Assembly (NCBI GenBank): GCA_036525795.1
Contig: DATCZS010000153.1
Location: 1-6,505, forward strand
Direction of reading: 5' to 3'
Length of the DNA: 6,505 nucleotides
From: DATCZS01 sp036525795
GTDB taxonomy: Bacteria; Actinomycetota; Acidimicrobiia; Spongiisociales; ZC4RG35
The position numbers and the translations under genes are program-made. Numbering within the stretch: the stretch's first letter is position 1; each line of letters starts with the position of its first letter. The notes below the pieces were generated by a model, which was not told where the DNA came from, did not search any database, and saw nothing but the letters and a program-made list of their open reading frames with translations. This document shows, in pieces, positions 1 to 6,260 of this stretch.

Positions 1-339
1 GTCCTTCGCGGTGCCATACACGAGACCACCGGTGGCACGCCAGCTGAAGCCGATGTACTGCCCTTCGGCGTCGTCCTTGGGTGTCCACACAAACGAGACT
101 GTGATGCCGTCAGGCAGCTCGACGGGTGCGCTCGTCCCGACCTCGACGTCCTTGCAGCCCTCCGGCGGGGCTTGGTCTCTCCCCTCGGCGGTCGCTGCAC
201 CGCCCACCATGAAGAAAACCAGGGGAACGAGAAGGGTGACTGTCGCAAGACCGGCAATCCTTCTCAGGATCAGATCGGGACCGTGCCGCGCACGGTGGCG
301 ATGGCGTGGCCTACGAAGGTGCCGACCGGACAGCTGCAT
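1..339 (-). CDS. Secreted protein of unknown function, N-terminal part (runs off the window)
   Basis: This is a partial gene, visible only because the minus strand stays open from an ATG at 337-339 to the window edge (113 codons, no stop). The start is well supported: GGGAGG at 345-350 sits five bases upstream. The first 27 residues are rich in Arg and His, followed by a hydrophobic stretch at about residues 28-47 (IAGLATVTLLVPLVFFMVGG) and a likely signal peptidase I site A-T-A before E52. The arginine pair ahead of the hydrophobic core is only weakly Tat-like. The mature part begins with an acidic, Pro-rich segment, a single Cys (C62) and then alternating hydrophobic residues (VEVGTS, ITVSFVWTP, YIGFSWRATGG), which suggest a beta-sandwich-like extracellular domain. 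I do not recognise the family. The gene is read in the same direction as clpX, but 234 bp with its own structured leader separates them, so it is probably a separate transcription unit. Confidence 0.8.
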   Translation of the reverse strand, partial: MQLSGRHLRRPRHRHRARHGPDLILRRIAGLATVTLLVPLVFFMVGGAATAEGRDQAPPEGCKDVEVGTSAPVELPDGITVSFVWTPKDDAEGQYIGFSWRATGGLVYGTAKD

Positions 340-344
340 GATGA

Positions 345-437
345 CCTCCCCTCATCGTCCAGAGAGGGCCGGTCTCACCATTGGCTCGCTTCGGTTCCAA
401 GTGACCGGTAAGGGACCGGAGGTCAACGCCTCTCTGG
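345..437 (-). promoter_or_regulatory. Structured 5' leader with possible anti-Shine-Dalgarno switch
   Basis: Seen in the sequence: the minus-strand RNA between 437 and 359 is closed by a perfect 9-bp stem, CCAGAGAGG (437-429) with CCTCTCTGG (367-359). Inside are a small hairpin, GACC-TCC-GGTC (424-414), and a larger arm. In that arm CCGGTC (408-403) pairs with GACCGG (374-369) and TTGG (400-397) pairs with CCAA (384-381), around a 12-base loop (396-385). The 3' strand of the closing stem (CCTCTC, 367-362) can instead pair with the Shine-Dalgarno GGGAGG (350-345), six pairs including one G-U. The two pairings exclude each other. Inference: a cis-acting translational control element, such as a riboswitch or protein-binding leader. 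I could not match it to a known riboswitch class. Confidence 0.45.
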
Positions 438-455
438 CCAGCATCCGAAAGTCGC

Positions 456-472
456 GGGGGTAGTGATCCCCC
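456..472 (-). other. G5/C5 hairpin upstream of the structured leader
   Basis: GGGGG and CCCCC arms flank a 7-base loop (tagtgat on the plus strand). The same stretch overlaps a second dyad, GTGATC at 463-468 with GATCAC at 480-485. It lies between the 3' end of clpX and the leader of the secreted-protein gene. No T-run follows on either strand, so it is not a typical intrinsic terminator. It could be an operator or an upstream part of the leader. Confidence 0.3.
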
Positions 473-546
473 TCTTGGAGATCACGCTGTCATCGATGGA
501 GGCAGCCGACAAGAGGCCGAACAGCACTTTGGCACGGTGACGAAGC

Positions 547-572
547 ACCGGTGGGGGCCGGCCCCTATCGGT
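547..572 (-). terminator. GC-rich hairpin directly after the clpX stop codon
   Basis: Immediately past the clpX stop (573-575) the sequence can fold as CGGT...ACCG outer arms (569-572 with 547-550) and a GGGG/CCCC inner stem (553-556 with 562-565). The core at 554-565 is the palindrome GGGGCCGGCCCC. There is no U-tract behind it on the minus strand, so it may act as a weak or factor-dependent end, or as a 3' stabilising hairpin for the tig-clpP-clpX mRNA. Confidence 0.35.
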
Positions 573-1838
<1,266 letters not shown>

Positions 1839-1851
1839 TGGGGTCGCCTCC

Positions 1852-2475
1852 TCAGGAAGAGGCTACCGCAGCGAGCTCCCGCCGCGTGAGAACTTCGTCC
1901 ACGATGCCGTAAGCCTTGGCCTCGTTGGCGAGCATCCAGAAGTCTCGCTCGGTGTCCGTGGCGACCTTCTCGTAGTCCTGACCGGAATGGTCGGCCAGGA
2001 TGTGGTTGAGCTGTTCGCGCATCTGGACGATGAGCCGGGCCTGGATTTCGATGTCGGAGGCCTGGCCCTGCGCCCCTCCGTGGGGCTGGTGCAACATGAT
2101 GCGGGCGTGAGGCAGGGCGAAGCGCTTGCCCTTGGCTCCCCCCGCCAGGATCACCGCGGCGGCGGAGGCGGCCATCCCCATGCACACCGTGTTCACGTCC
2201 GGCTTGATGTACTGCATGGTGTCGTAGATGGCGAAGAGCGACGTGATCGACCCGCCCGGCGAGTTGATGTACAGGAACACGTCCTTGTCCGGATCATCCG
2301 ATTCGAGGTGGAGGAGCTGGGCCATGATCAGGTTCGCCACCGTGTCGTCGATAGGTGTGCCCAGGAAGATGATCCGGTCCTTGAGCAGCCGGCTGTAGAT
2401 GTCGTATGTCCGTTCGCCGCGGCTGGTGGACTCGGTGACGTAGGGGACGGGGACGTAACCCTCGGCTTGCATCAT
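1852..2475 (-). CDS. clpP: ATP-dependent Clp protease proteolytic subunit ClpP
   Basis: Self-compartmentalising serine protease that forms the double-heptamer chamber served by ClpX. It is 207 residues long, the family norm. The catalytic triad is complete: S104 in GMAASAAA, H129 in MLHQP and D178 in TERDFWM. The oxyanion-hole segment SPGGS lies at 72-76. The first ATG (2473-2475) overlaps the tig stop as ATGA, but the GGAGG Shine-Dalgarno ends only about one base before it. The next codon is also ATG (2470-2472) and has a more usual spacing of about four bases, so the true start may be one codon later (206 aa). Most actinomycetes carry two adjacent clpP genes forming a mixed ClpP1P2 complex. 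Here clpX follows a single clpP directly. A second copy may lie elsewhere in the genome. Confidence 0.98.
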   Translation of the reverse strand: MMQAEGYVPVPYVTESTSRGERTYDIYSRLLKDRIIFLGTPIDDTVANLIMAQLLHLESDDPDKDVFLYINSPGGSITSLFAIYDTMQYIKPDVNTVCMGMAASAAAVILAGGAKGKRFALPHARIMLHQPHGGAQGQASDIEIQARLIVQMREQLNHILADHSGQDYEKVATDTERDFWMLANEAKAYGIVDEVLTRRELAAVASS

Positions 2476-3941
2476 TCCTCCTCGGAGTCGCCTGCGGCGG
2501 CGACGGTTTCCATCGTCTCGACGATCTCGCCTTCGACGATCTCGCCCTCCACGACCTGACCCTCGACCACCTGGCCTTCGAGGATCTCGCCGTCGACAGT
2601 CTCGCCATCGACCTCGAACACCGACTCGTCGATGGTCAGGTCGACTTCGTTGCCGTCCTTGTCGACCGGGCGGGCGCCGGAAACAATCGCATCCAATGCC
2701 TTGTTTCGCAGGATATCAGAGGTCAGCGCCTTTTCCTGGGGCGACCCCTCGAGCGCACTGCGGAGCGCTTCGGGGGTCGACTCGGAGTCGGCGGCGATGA
2801 CGTGGACCACCGCCATCAACTCCTCCTCCGACACTTCGATCCCCTCCTGGTCGGCCACCGCTTCGAGCAGCAACCGGGTTCGCAGGCTCCGGTCCGCCTG
2901 GTTCCTGAGGTCTTCGACGAAGCTCTCCTGGCTCTGCCCGCTCACCCGGAAGTAGTCCTCGAACCCGATCCCCTGTTCCCGCAGCCGGTGAGAGAACCGA
3001 TGAAGGATCTCGTCCATCTCGGCGCTGACCAGTGAGTCGGGCAGCTCGAGGTCGATCTCGGCGACCAGCTGTTCGAGTGCCTGTTCGCGGAAGCGGGTGA
3101 GGATCGAGCGCTTCTTCATCTCCCCCATCTGGGCAACCAGGCTCTCTCTCAGCTCCGCCACCGAGTCGAACTCGGTGATATCGGAGACCCACTCGTCGGT
3201 GAGGTCGGGCAGCTTCTTCGATTGCACCGCGGTGACGGTGATCGAGTACGTCACCTCGGTCCCCGCCAGCTCGCCGAAGCCCGGGGGAAGCGCGCCCTCG
3301 AACGTCACGGTCGCGCCTTCTTCGGCCCCGTCGAGGTGCTCGTCGATTCCCTCGATGAAGCCACCGTGGCCCACCTCGTACAACAGGCTCTCCGCCGCGG
3401 CGGCCTCCACTGGCGCACCCCCCTGGGAGGCAGAGATGTCGAGGGTCACGTAGTCGCCCGCAGATGCCGGCCGGCCCGCCGCCTCGAGCGCGGCGAACTG
3501 GTCGCGGATGCGGTCGAGCTGACCGGATACGTCCTCGTCGGAGACCTCCGGAGTCTCGACTTCGACCTGGCGATCGTGGATCTCGGGAATCGAGTTCAGC
3601 TCCGGCCAGGTGGTCACCCGCACCTGCACCGTGATCCCGTCGGTGCCGTCCTCGATGTTCTCGAGCTGGGGAGTGACCGCCGGCTCGAGGTCGATCTCCT
3701 CGAGCACCGATCCGAGTCGCCCCGGAAGCACGTCGTCGATCGCCTCCGAACGGAGCCTCTCGGCGCCCACGGTCGCCTCGACGATCGGCAACGGAGCCTT
3801 CCCCGGGCGAAAGCCCCGGATCTTCATGTCCTTGGACAGCCGGCGGGCCGCGTTGGCCTTGCCGGCCTGGATCTCGGCCTCGCTTACTTCGAACTCGACG
3901 AGCTTCTCGAATGGGCCGGCATCGGTGACGGTGGCGGACAC
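2472..3941 (-). CDS. tig: Trigger factor, ribosome-associated chaperone and peptidyl-prolyl isomerase
   Basis: Docks near the ribosomal exit tunnel and shields nascent chains. The start is a GTG (3939-3941) with AGGAG five bases upstream (3947-3951), and no in-frame ATG lies nearby upstream. N-terminal ribosome-binding domain, about 1-112, carries the signature GFRPGKAP (43-50). An FKBP-type isomerase domain spans about 158-243 (GDYVTLDIS, YEVGHGGFIEGID, LPPGFGE, VTYSITVTAV). The helical chaperone domain follows to about 425. At 489 residues it is longer than E. coli trigger factor (432). The excess is an acidic tail from about 426, including six tandem pentapeptides of the pattern G-[EQ]-x-[VL]-[ED] (446-475) and ending in EEE. 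It is first in the operon tig-clpP-clpX and overlaps clpP at its stop codon. tRNA-His ends 65 bp upstream, so part of its transcription may come through the tRNA genes. Confidence 0.97.
   Translation of the reverse strand: MSATVTDAGPFEKLVEFEVSEAEIQAGKANAARRLSKDMKIRGFRPGKAPLPIVEATVGAERLRSEAIDDVLPGRLGSVLEEIDLEPAVTPQLENIEDGTDGITVQVRVTTWPELNSIPEIHDRQVEVETPEVSDEDVSGQLDRIRDQFAALEAAGRPASAGDYVTLDISASQGGAPVEAAAAESLLYEVGHGGFIEGIDEHLDGAEEGATVTFEGALPPGFGELAGTEVTYSITVTAVQSKKLPDLTDEWVSDITEFDSVAELRESLVAQMGEMKKRSILTRFREQALEQLVAEIDLELPDSLVSAEMDEILHRFSHRLREQGIGFEDYFRVSGQSQESFVEDLRNQADRSLRTRLLLEAVADQEGIEVSEEELMAVVHVIAADSESTPEALRSALEGSPQEKALTSDILRNKALDAIVSGARPVDKDGNEVDLTIDESVFEVDGETVDGEILEGQVVEGQVVEGEIVEGEIVETMETVAAAGDSEEE
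2517..2606 (-). repeat. Imperfect 15-bp tandem repeat coding for the acidic tail of trigger factor
   Basis: Six in-frame 15-bp units encode GETVD, GEILE, GQVVE, GQVVE, GEIVE and GEIVE. The units differ mostly by synonymous or conservative changes, which indicates an old duplication series kept for its protein product rather than a fresh expansion. Confidence 0.8.
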
Positions 3942-3983
3942 GGGTACTCCTGGATCGTCGGAAATGGATGAGATTCGGGGGCG

Positions 3984-3996
3984 GGAGACTGTCTCC
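3984..3996. promoter_or_regulatory. Dyad GGAGAC-T-GTCTCC between tRNA-His and tig
   Basis: A perfect 6-bp inverted repeat with a one-base centre lies in the 65-bp gap between the tRNA-His 3' end and the tig start. In RNA it would form a 5-bp stem with a 3-base loop and no U-tract. It could be an operator for tig, a processing hairpin behind the tRNA, or chance. I see no convincing -10 box for tig in this gap. Confidence 0.25.
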
Positions 3997-4005
3997 TGCG
4001 CCGCT

Positions 4006-4084
4006 TGGGGTGACCGACGGGATTCGAACCCGCGACATCCTGGACCACAACCAGGTGCTCTAACCGGACTGAGCTACGGCCACC
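4006..4084 (-). tRNA. tRNA-His (GTG anticodon), 3' CCA encoded
   Basis: Full cloverleaf. Acceptor GTGGCCG pairs with CGGTCAC (one G-U), and the anticodon loop TTGTGGT lies in the stem CCTGG/CCAGG. The extra 5' G(-1) at 4084 faces C73 at 4009, the identity element for histidyl-tRNA synthetase. CCA follows at 4008-4006. It is the only one of the five tRNA genes here whose CCA is encoded. Confidence 0.97.
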
Positions 4085-4087
4085 ACG

Positions 4088-4104
4088 GGTGATCCACGAT
4101 CACC
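4088..4104. promoter_or_regulatory. 7-bp inverted repeat just upstream of tRNA-His
   Basis: GGTGATC-CAC-GATCACC is a perfect 7-bp dyad with a 3-base centre, ending four bases before the tRNA-His 5' end. If transcription starts near 4108 (from the -10-like box at 4115-4120), the primary transcript would begin with this hairpin. That would make it a leader structure cut off by RNase P. It could also be the end of the tRNA-Arg transcript or a DNA operator. Confidence 0.3.
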
Positions 4105-4114
4105 TGAAGCCGGC

Positions 4115-4120
4115 AGTGTA
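4115..4120 (-). promoter_or_regulatory. -10-like TACACT upstream of tRNA-His
   Basis: TACACT on the minus strand matches TATAAT at four of six positions, including the key TA...T bases. The same hexamer precedes tRNA-Arg and tRNA-Lys. No good -35 hexamer is found 16-18 bases upstream. A palindrome ATGCC-TC-GGCAT (4134-4145) occupies that place. Confidence 0.4.
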
Positions 4121-4160
4121 GAACGGGTTCCGGATGCCTCGGCATTCGTCACCGTCTGCG

Positions 4161-4234
4161 CACCCCCGGAGGGAATCGAACCCCCAACCTGCGGATTAGA
4201 AGTCCGCCGCTCTATCCGATTGAGCTACGGGGGC
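4161..4234 (-). tRNA. tRNA-Arg (TCT anticodon)
   Basis: Full cloverleaf of 74 bases. Acceptor GCCCCCG pairs with CGGGGGT (closing G-U), the anticodon loop CTTCTAA sits in the stem GCGGA/TCCGC, and the T arm is GGGGG-TTCGATT-CCCTC (its last pair G·C to C·C imperfect). Discriminator is G, with CGC after it, so CCA must be added. It lies 76 bp ahead of tRNA-His on the same strand. Confidence 0.96.
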
Positions 4235-4247
4235 AGGGAGCAGCAAC

Positions 4248-4276
4248 AGTGTACCGCCGGGCGTCGCACGTCTCAC
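4248..4276 (-). promoter_or_regulatory. Putative tRNA-Arg promoter; -35 lies inside the heptamer array
   Basis: On the minus strand the -10-like box TACACT (4253-4248) lies exactly 17 bp downstream of GTGAGA (4276-4271), which matches TTGACA at four of six positions. The predicted start is near 4241, seven bases before the mature tRNA. The -35 hexamer is part of the first unit boundary of the repeat array, so the repeats themselves may provide the RNA polymerase contact. Confidence 0.45.
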
Positions 4277-4403
4277 GCCGCACGTCTCACGTCTCACGTC
4301 TCACGTCCCACGTCTCACGTCTCACGTCCCACGTCCCACGTCTCACGTCTCACGTCCCACGTCTCACGTCCCACGTCTCACGTCTCACGTCCCACGTCTC
4401 ACG
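4267..4403. repeat. Tandem heptamer array, (CACGTC[T/C]) x 19
   Basis: Nineteen head-to-tail 7-bp units run from 4267 to 4399, with a partial CACG at 4400-4403. All are CACGTCT or CACGTCC except the second, CACGCCG. Twelve end in T and six in C. The T/C pattern often repeats as T-T-C, hinting at growth in 21-bp blocks. Each unit contains the palindrome ACGT. Seven is not a multiple of three in a coding sense here: the frames crossing it give meaningless S-H-V-S-R-type repeats, so it is non-coding. It fills most of the 198-bp gap between divergent tRNA-Arg and tRNA-Leu, and is a microsatellite-like, probably length-variable locus. Confidence 0.95.
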
Positions 4404-4432
4404 GCACGCCTGCCACAATGATCCGCGGCCGC

Positions 4433-4515
4433 GCGGGTGTGGCGGAACTGGAAGACGCGCTGGGTTTAGGTCCCAGTGGGCACTGCCCGTGGAGGTTCGA
4501 GTCCTCTCGCCCGCA
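4433..4515 (+). tRNA. tRNA-Leu (TAG anticodon)
   Basis: Type II tRNA of 83 bases. Acceptor GCGGGTG pairs with CGCCCGC, the anticodon loop TTTAGGT is in the stem CTGGG/CCCAG, a long variable arm (TGGGC...GCCCG) follows, and the T arm is GGAGG-TTCGAGT-CCTCT. Discriminator is A, as expected for Leu. CCA is not encoded. A weak -10-like CACAAT lies at 4414-4419. Its -35 position would again fall in the heptamer array, but no good hexamer is present on this strand. Confidence 0.97.
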
Positions 4516-4582
4516 CTGCTCTCTCCAACTCCGGCTGACGCGCCTCTACGAGGTGAGGGATCGCTCACGCCGTCAACCTGCC

Positions 4583-4615
4583 GGACCCGGGTCCATCGGC
4601 GCTCGGGGCCCGGGG
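4583..4615. terminator. GC-rich palindromes between convergent tRNA-Leu and the metalloprotease gene
   Basis: The 102-bp gap between the two 3' ends holds GTGAG-6-CTCAC (4551-4566), a perfect 12-bp palindrome GGACCCGGGTCC (4583-4594) and a GGGGCCCGGGGG block just before the metalloprotease stop. None has a T-run on either strand. They may slow or separate the converging transcripts, but a true terminator is not proven. Confidence 0.25.
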
Positions 4616-4617
4616 GC

Positions 4618-5937
4618 TCAGATCGTGACAGCGATGGCGACATAGGTCGCCGCGGCAACGACGATGACGAGGGGGGCGACGAGGAACGCGGCCCGGGAGT
4701 GGCGGAACCAGCGCTCGATCGCCCACAGGATGACACCGACCGAAAGGACAAGACCGCCGGCCAGGATGCCGTAGGCGTTGGTCCGGGTGTTGGCTTCACT
4801 CGCGTTGTTGAGATCGCTGACGGTGCCGATGACGAAGAGGAGGCCGAGGAAGAAGGCAACCGCGATACCGAGGGCCGTGAGGGTCTCACCACCGAATGCG
4901 ACGGTTGCGGCACGACCCGGGGCGGGACGGTTGCCGGCGGCGCTCGGTGTTCGCCAGCGGCGGTAACCGAAGGCGACTACGGCGACGACCGCGCCGGTCA
5001 CCGTGGTCGAGAAGAGCAGATATCCGGCGGGGCTGAAGAGAGCGTTGCGGTACTCGGGCAGATACCCATCCATCAGCTCGAAGAACCGCTGGTCGTACGT
5101 GTCCAGCTCGATTCCCATCGTGTCGTCGAAGGCCTCTTCGAACGAGGAGCCGTCCCGCAATTCGGTGAACAGGTTTCGTGCGTCCACAAGAGTGCTGGCT
5201 GGCCCGTGGTCGGACAGGAGGTATTCGACGGCCAGCTGGTACATCGGATAGTCGTAGTGGTAGCCCTCCAGCGGGACGCTGGCCCGGCGGGGTCTCTTCA
5301 GCGAGACCGGGCTCACCGACCCATACTCGGCAATGAGAGCGTCGAACTGGCGTGAGTCGCGGATAGCTCCGCCGGCCGTGCCGCCTGCGATCGCCTCAGC
5401 AAGACCCTCGCTGAACCAGTCATCGGTTATTTCGCCCTCACTGAACCCTCGACCGCGAAGCAGAGACTCGAGGACGTGTACCAACTCGTGGCGCAACACC
5501 GGCCCGTAGTCGGCGACGCTGGTGGACCGATGCTCGTGGTCCGGCGACCACATGATCACACCTGCGTAGTAGGCCCGCATGCCCCACGCTTCGGGGTAGT
5601 AGTCCTTGTACGCATAGATGTCGATCTTGTCCTGATCAGGTGGGTACTGGAGCATGCCGCTTGCGACGTCGAAGTCATCGAGGAGCTCCGACCAGATCTC
5701 CTCAGCCACATCAGCCGCGTCGCGCCGTGCCGCCGCGCTTGCCCCGTCGCTGTACACGACGAACGTGTCGCTCTCATAGGGGTTGCCGTCATGAGGCCAC
5801 GCCTGTCGCGAATACCACGAGCCCTCGTTCACCATCAACACAGCGGGCTCCGCAGCCGACTCGTTGCCCGACGAGCCGCATGAAGAGACAACGGAAACGA
5901 GGAGGACACCTGCGAGTGCCAGCGGTGCAGGTCTCAT
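4618..5937 (-). CDS. Lipoprotein zinc metalloprotease (gluzincin, peptidase MA-like) with four C-terminal membrane helices
   Basis: Predicted cell-surface protein of 439 residues; substrate unknown. I chose the ATG at 5935-5937 because it starts a textbook lipoprotein signal (MRP, hydrophobic core, then V-S-S-C with C20 as the lipidated Cys). A GTG 66 bases upstream (6001-6003) would add a basic tail with no better ribosome site. The Shine-Dalgarno is weak for both. The exported domain, about 25-300, contains HELVH (150-154: zinc ligands H150 and H154, catalytic E151) and WFSEGLAE with E177 as the likely third ligand, the arrangement of the peptidase MA group of gluzincins. Four hydrophobic segments follow at about 304-324, 353-373, 388-407 and 416-437. 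Having both a lipid anchor and a four-helix membrane domain on one protease is uncommon. It is monocistronic, convergent with tRNA-Leu. The zinc site is clear; the exact subfamily is less sure. Confidence 0.88.
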   Translation of the reverse strand: MRPAPLALAGVLLVSVVSSCGSSGNESAAEPAVLMVNEGSWYSRQAWPHDGNPYESDTFVVYSDGASAAARRDAADVAEEIWSELLDDFDVASGMLQYPPDQDKIDIYAYKDYYPEAWGMRAYYAGVIMWSPDHEHRSTSVADYGPVLRHELVHVLESLLRGRGFSEGEITDDWFSEGLAEAIAGGTAGGAIRDSRQFDALIAEYGSVSPVSLKRPRRASVPLEGYHYDYPMYQLAVEYLLSDHGPASTLVDARNLFTELRDGSSFEEAFDDTMGIELDTYDQRFFELMDGYLPEYRNALFSPAGYLLFSTTVTGAVVAVVAFGYRRWRTPSAAGNRPAPGRAATVAFGGETLTALGIAVAFFLGLLFVIGTVSDLNNASEANTRTNAYGILAGGLVLSVGVILWAIERWFRHSRAAFLVAPLVIVVAAATYVAIAVTI

Positions 5938-5998
5938 TGCTCGATCGAACCACCGACGCGGCCGGGCGACCAGGGACCTTCGGCACCGCAGGCCCACG

Positions 5999-6039
5999 GT
6001 CACACACTCAGGCCCGACGTGTGAACGCAGGGGTCACAC
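5999..6039. promoter_or_regulatory. Three GTCACAC-type half-sites upstream of the metalloprotease gene
   Basis: GTCACAC occurs at 5999-6005 and 6033-6039, with its inverse GTGTGA at 6019-6024. The last two form a 6-bp inverted repeat with a 9-base spacer. They lie 60-100 bp before the chosen start codon, where an operator would be expected. The regulator, if any, is unknown. Confidence 0.25.
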
Positions 6040-6228
6040 TGTTCGGACGGCCCGACAGGCCCACCCGAGACGGCGTAACCCTCGGTTCAGTGAGCCGGTG
6101 GACCTGGCCGATCCGCCACTGCCTCGTGATTTCTCGCTGACGCCGTGGATGAGAAGTACCGGGGAACGGCCTGATCTGGTTCGGCCCCAGTTCAGCCCAA
6201 CCGACGAGACAACCCGGTCCGAGAGAAC

Positions 6229-6258
6229 AGGAACCGCCTCCAACCAGGGGGGGTTCCT
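6229..6258 (-). terminator. Possible terminator after tRNA-Lys
   Basis: Inverted repeat AGGAACC (6229-6235) and GGTTCCT (6252-6258), 7 bp with a 16-base loop, starting three bases past the tRNA-Lys 3' end. On the minus strand it is followed by GTTCTCTC, which is pyrimidine-rich but not a clear U-tract. Confidence 0.35.
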
Positions 6259-6260
6259 CG

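Larger units (their letters stand above)
5938..6260. other. Gene-free stretch between the metalloprotease and tRNA-Lys
   Basis: I see no credible gene here on either strand; the open frames are short shadows. It should hold the metalloprotease promoter and the end of the tRNA-Lys transcript. Visible elements are the GTCACAC/GTGTGA motifs at 5999-6039 and an inverted repeat at 6229-6258, listed separately. No convincing -35/-10 pair for the metalloprotease was found. Confidence 0.6.

Noticed and set aside
345..437. Glycine or c-di-GMP riboswitch
   Set aside because: CCGAAG in the loop and the CTCTCTGG strand recall parts of the glycine aptamer, but the order and the other conserved blocks are absent. 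No GEMM core was found either. I left it unclassified.
11..463. Open frame of 150 codons on the plus strand
   Set aside because: It is antisense to the secreted-protein gene, which has a signal peptide and a strong ribosome site, and it also crosses the structured leader. Its Arg/Pro/Ser-rich product looks like a shadow.
2716..4050. Minus-strand 444-codon frame overlapping tig and tRNA-His
   Set aside because: It is an out-of-frame shadow of tig, Arg/Gly-rich, and its start lies inside a tRNA.
4267..4403. CRISPR array
   Set aside because: The units are 7 bp, contiguous and have no unique spacers. This is a microsatellite-type tandem repeat.
4249..5355. Plus-strand frame starting in the heptamer array
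   Set aside because: It runs through the repeat, through tRNA-Leu and antisense to the metalloprotease. The S-H-V-S-R repeats are a by-product of the 7-bp array.
5938..6003. Upstream GTG start for the metalloprotease
   Set aside because: It would place 22 mainly basic residues before a complete lipoprotein signal peptide and lacks a ribosome-binding site.
6019..6039. CRP/FNR-type operator
   Set aside because: TGTGA and TCACA arms are present, but the spacer is 9 bases instead of the usual 6.
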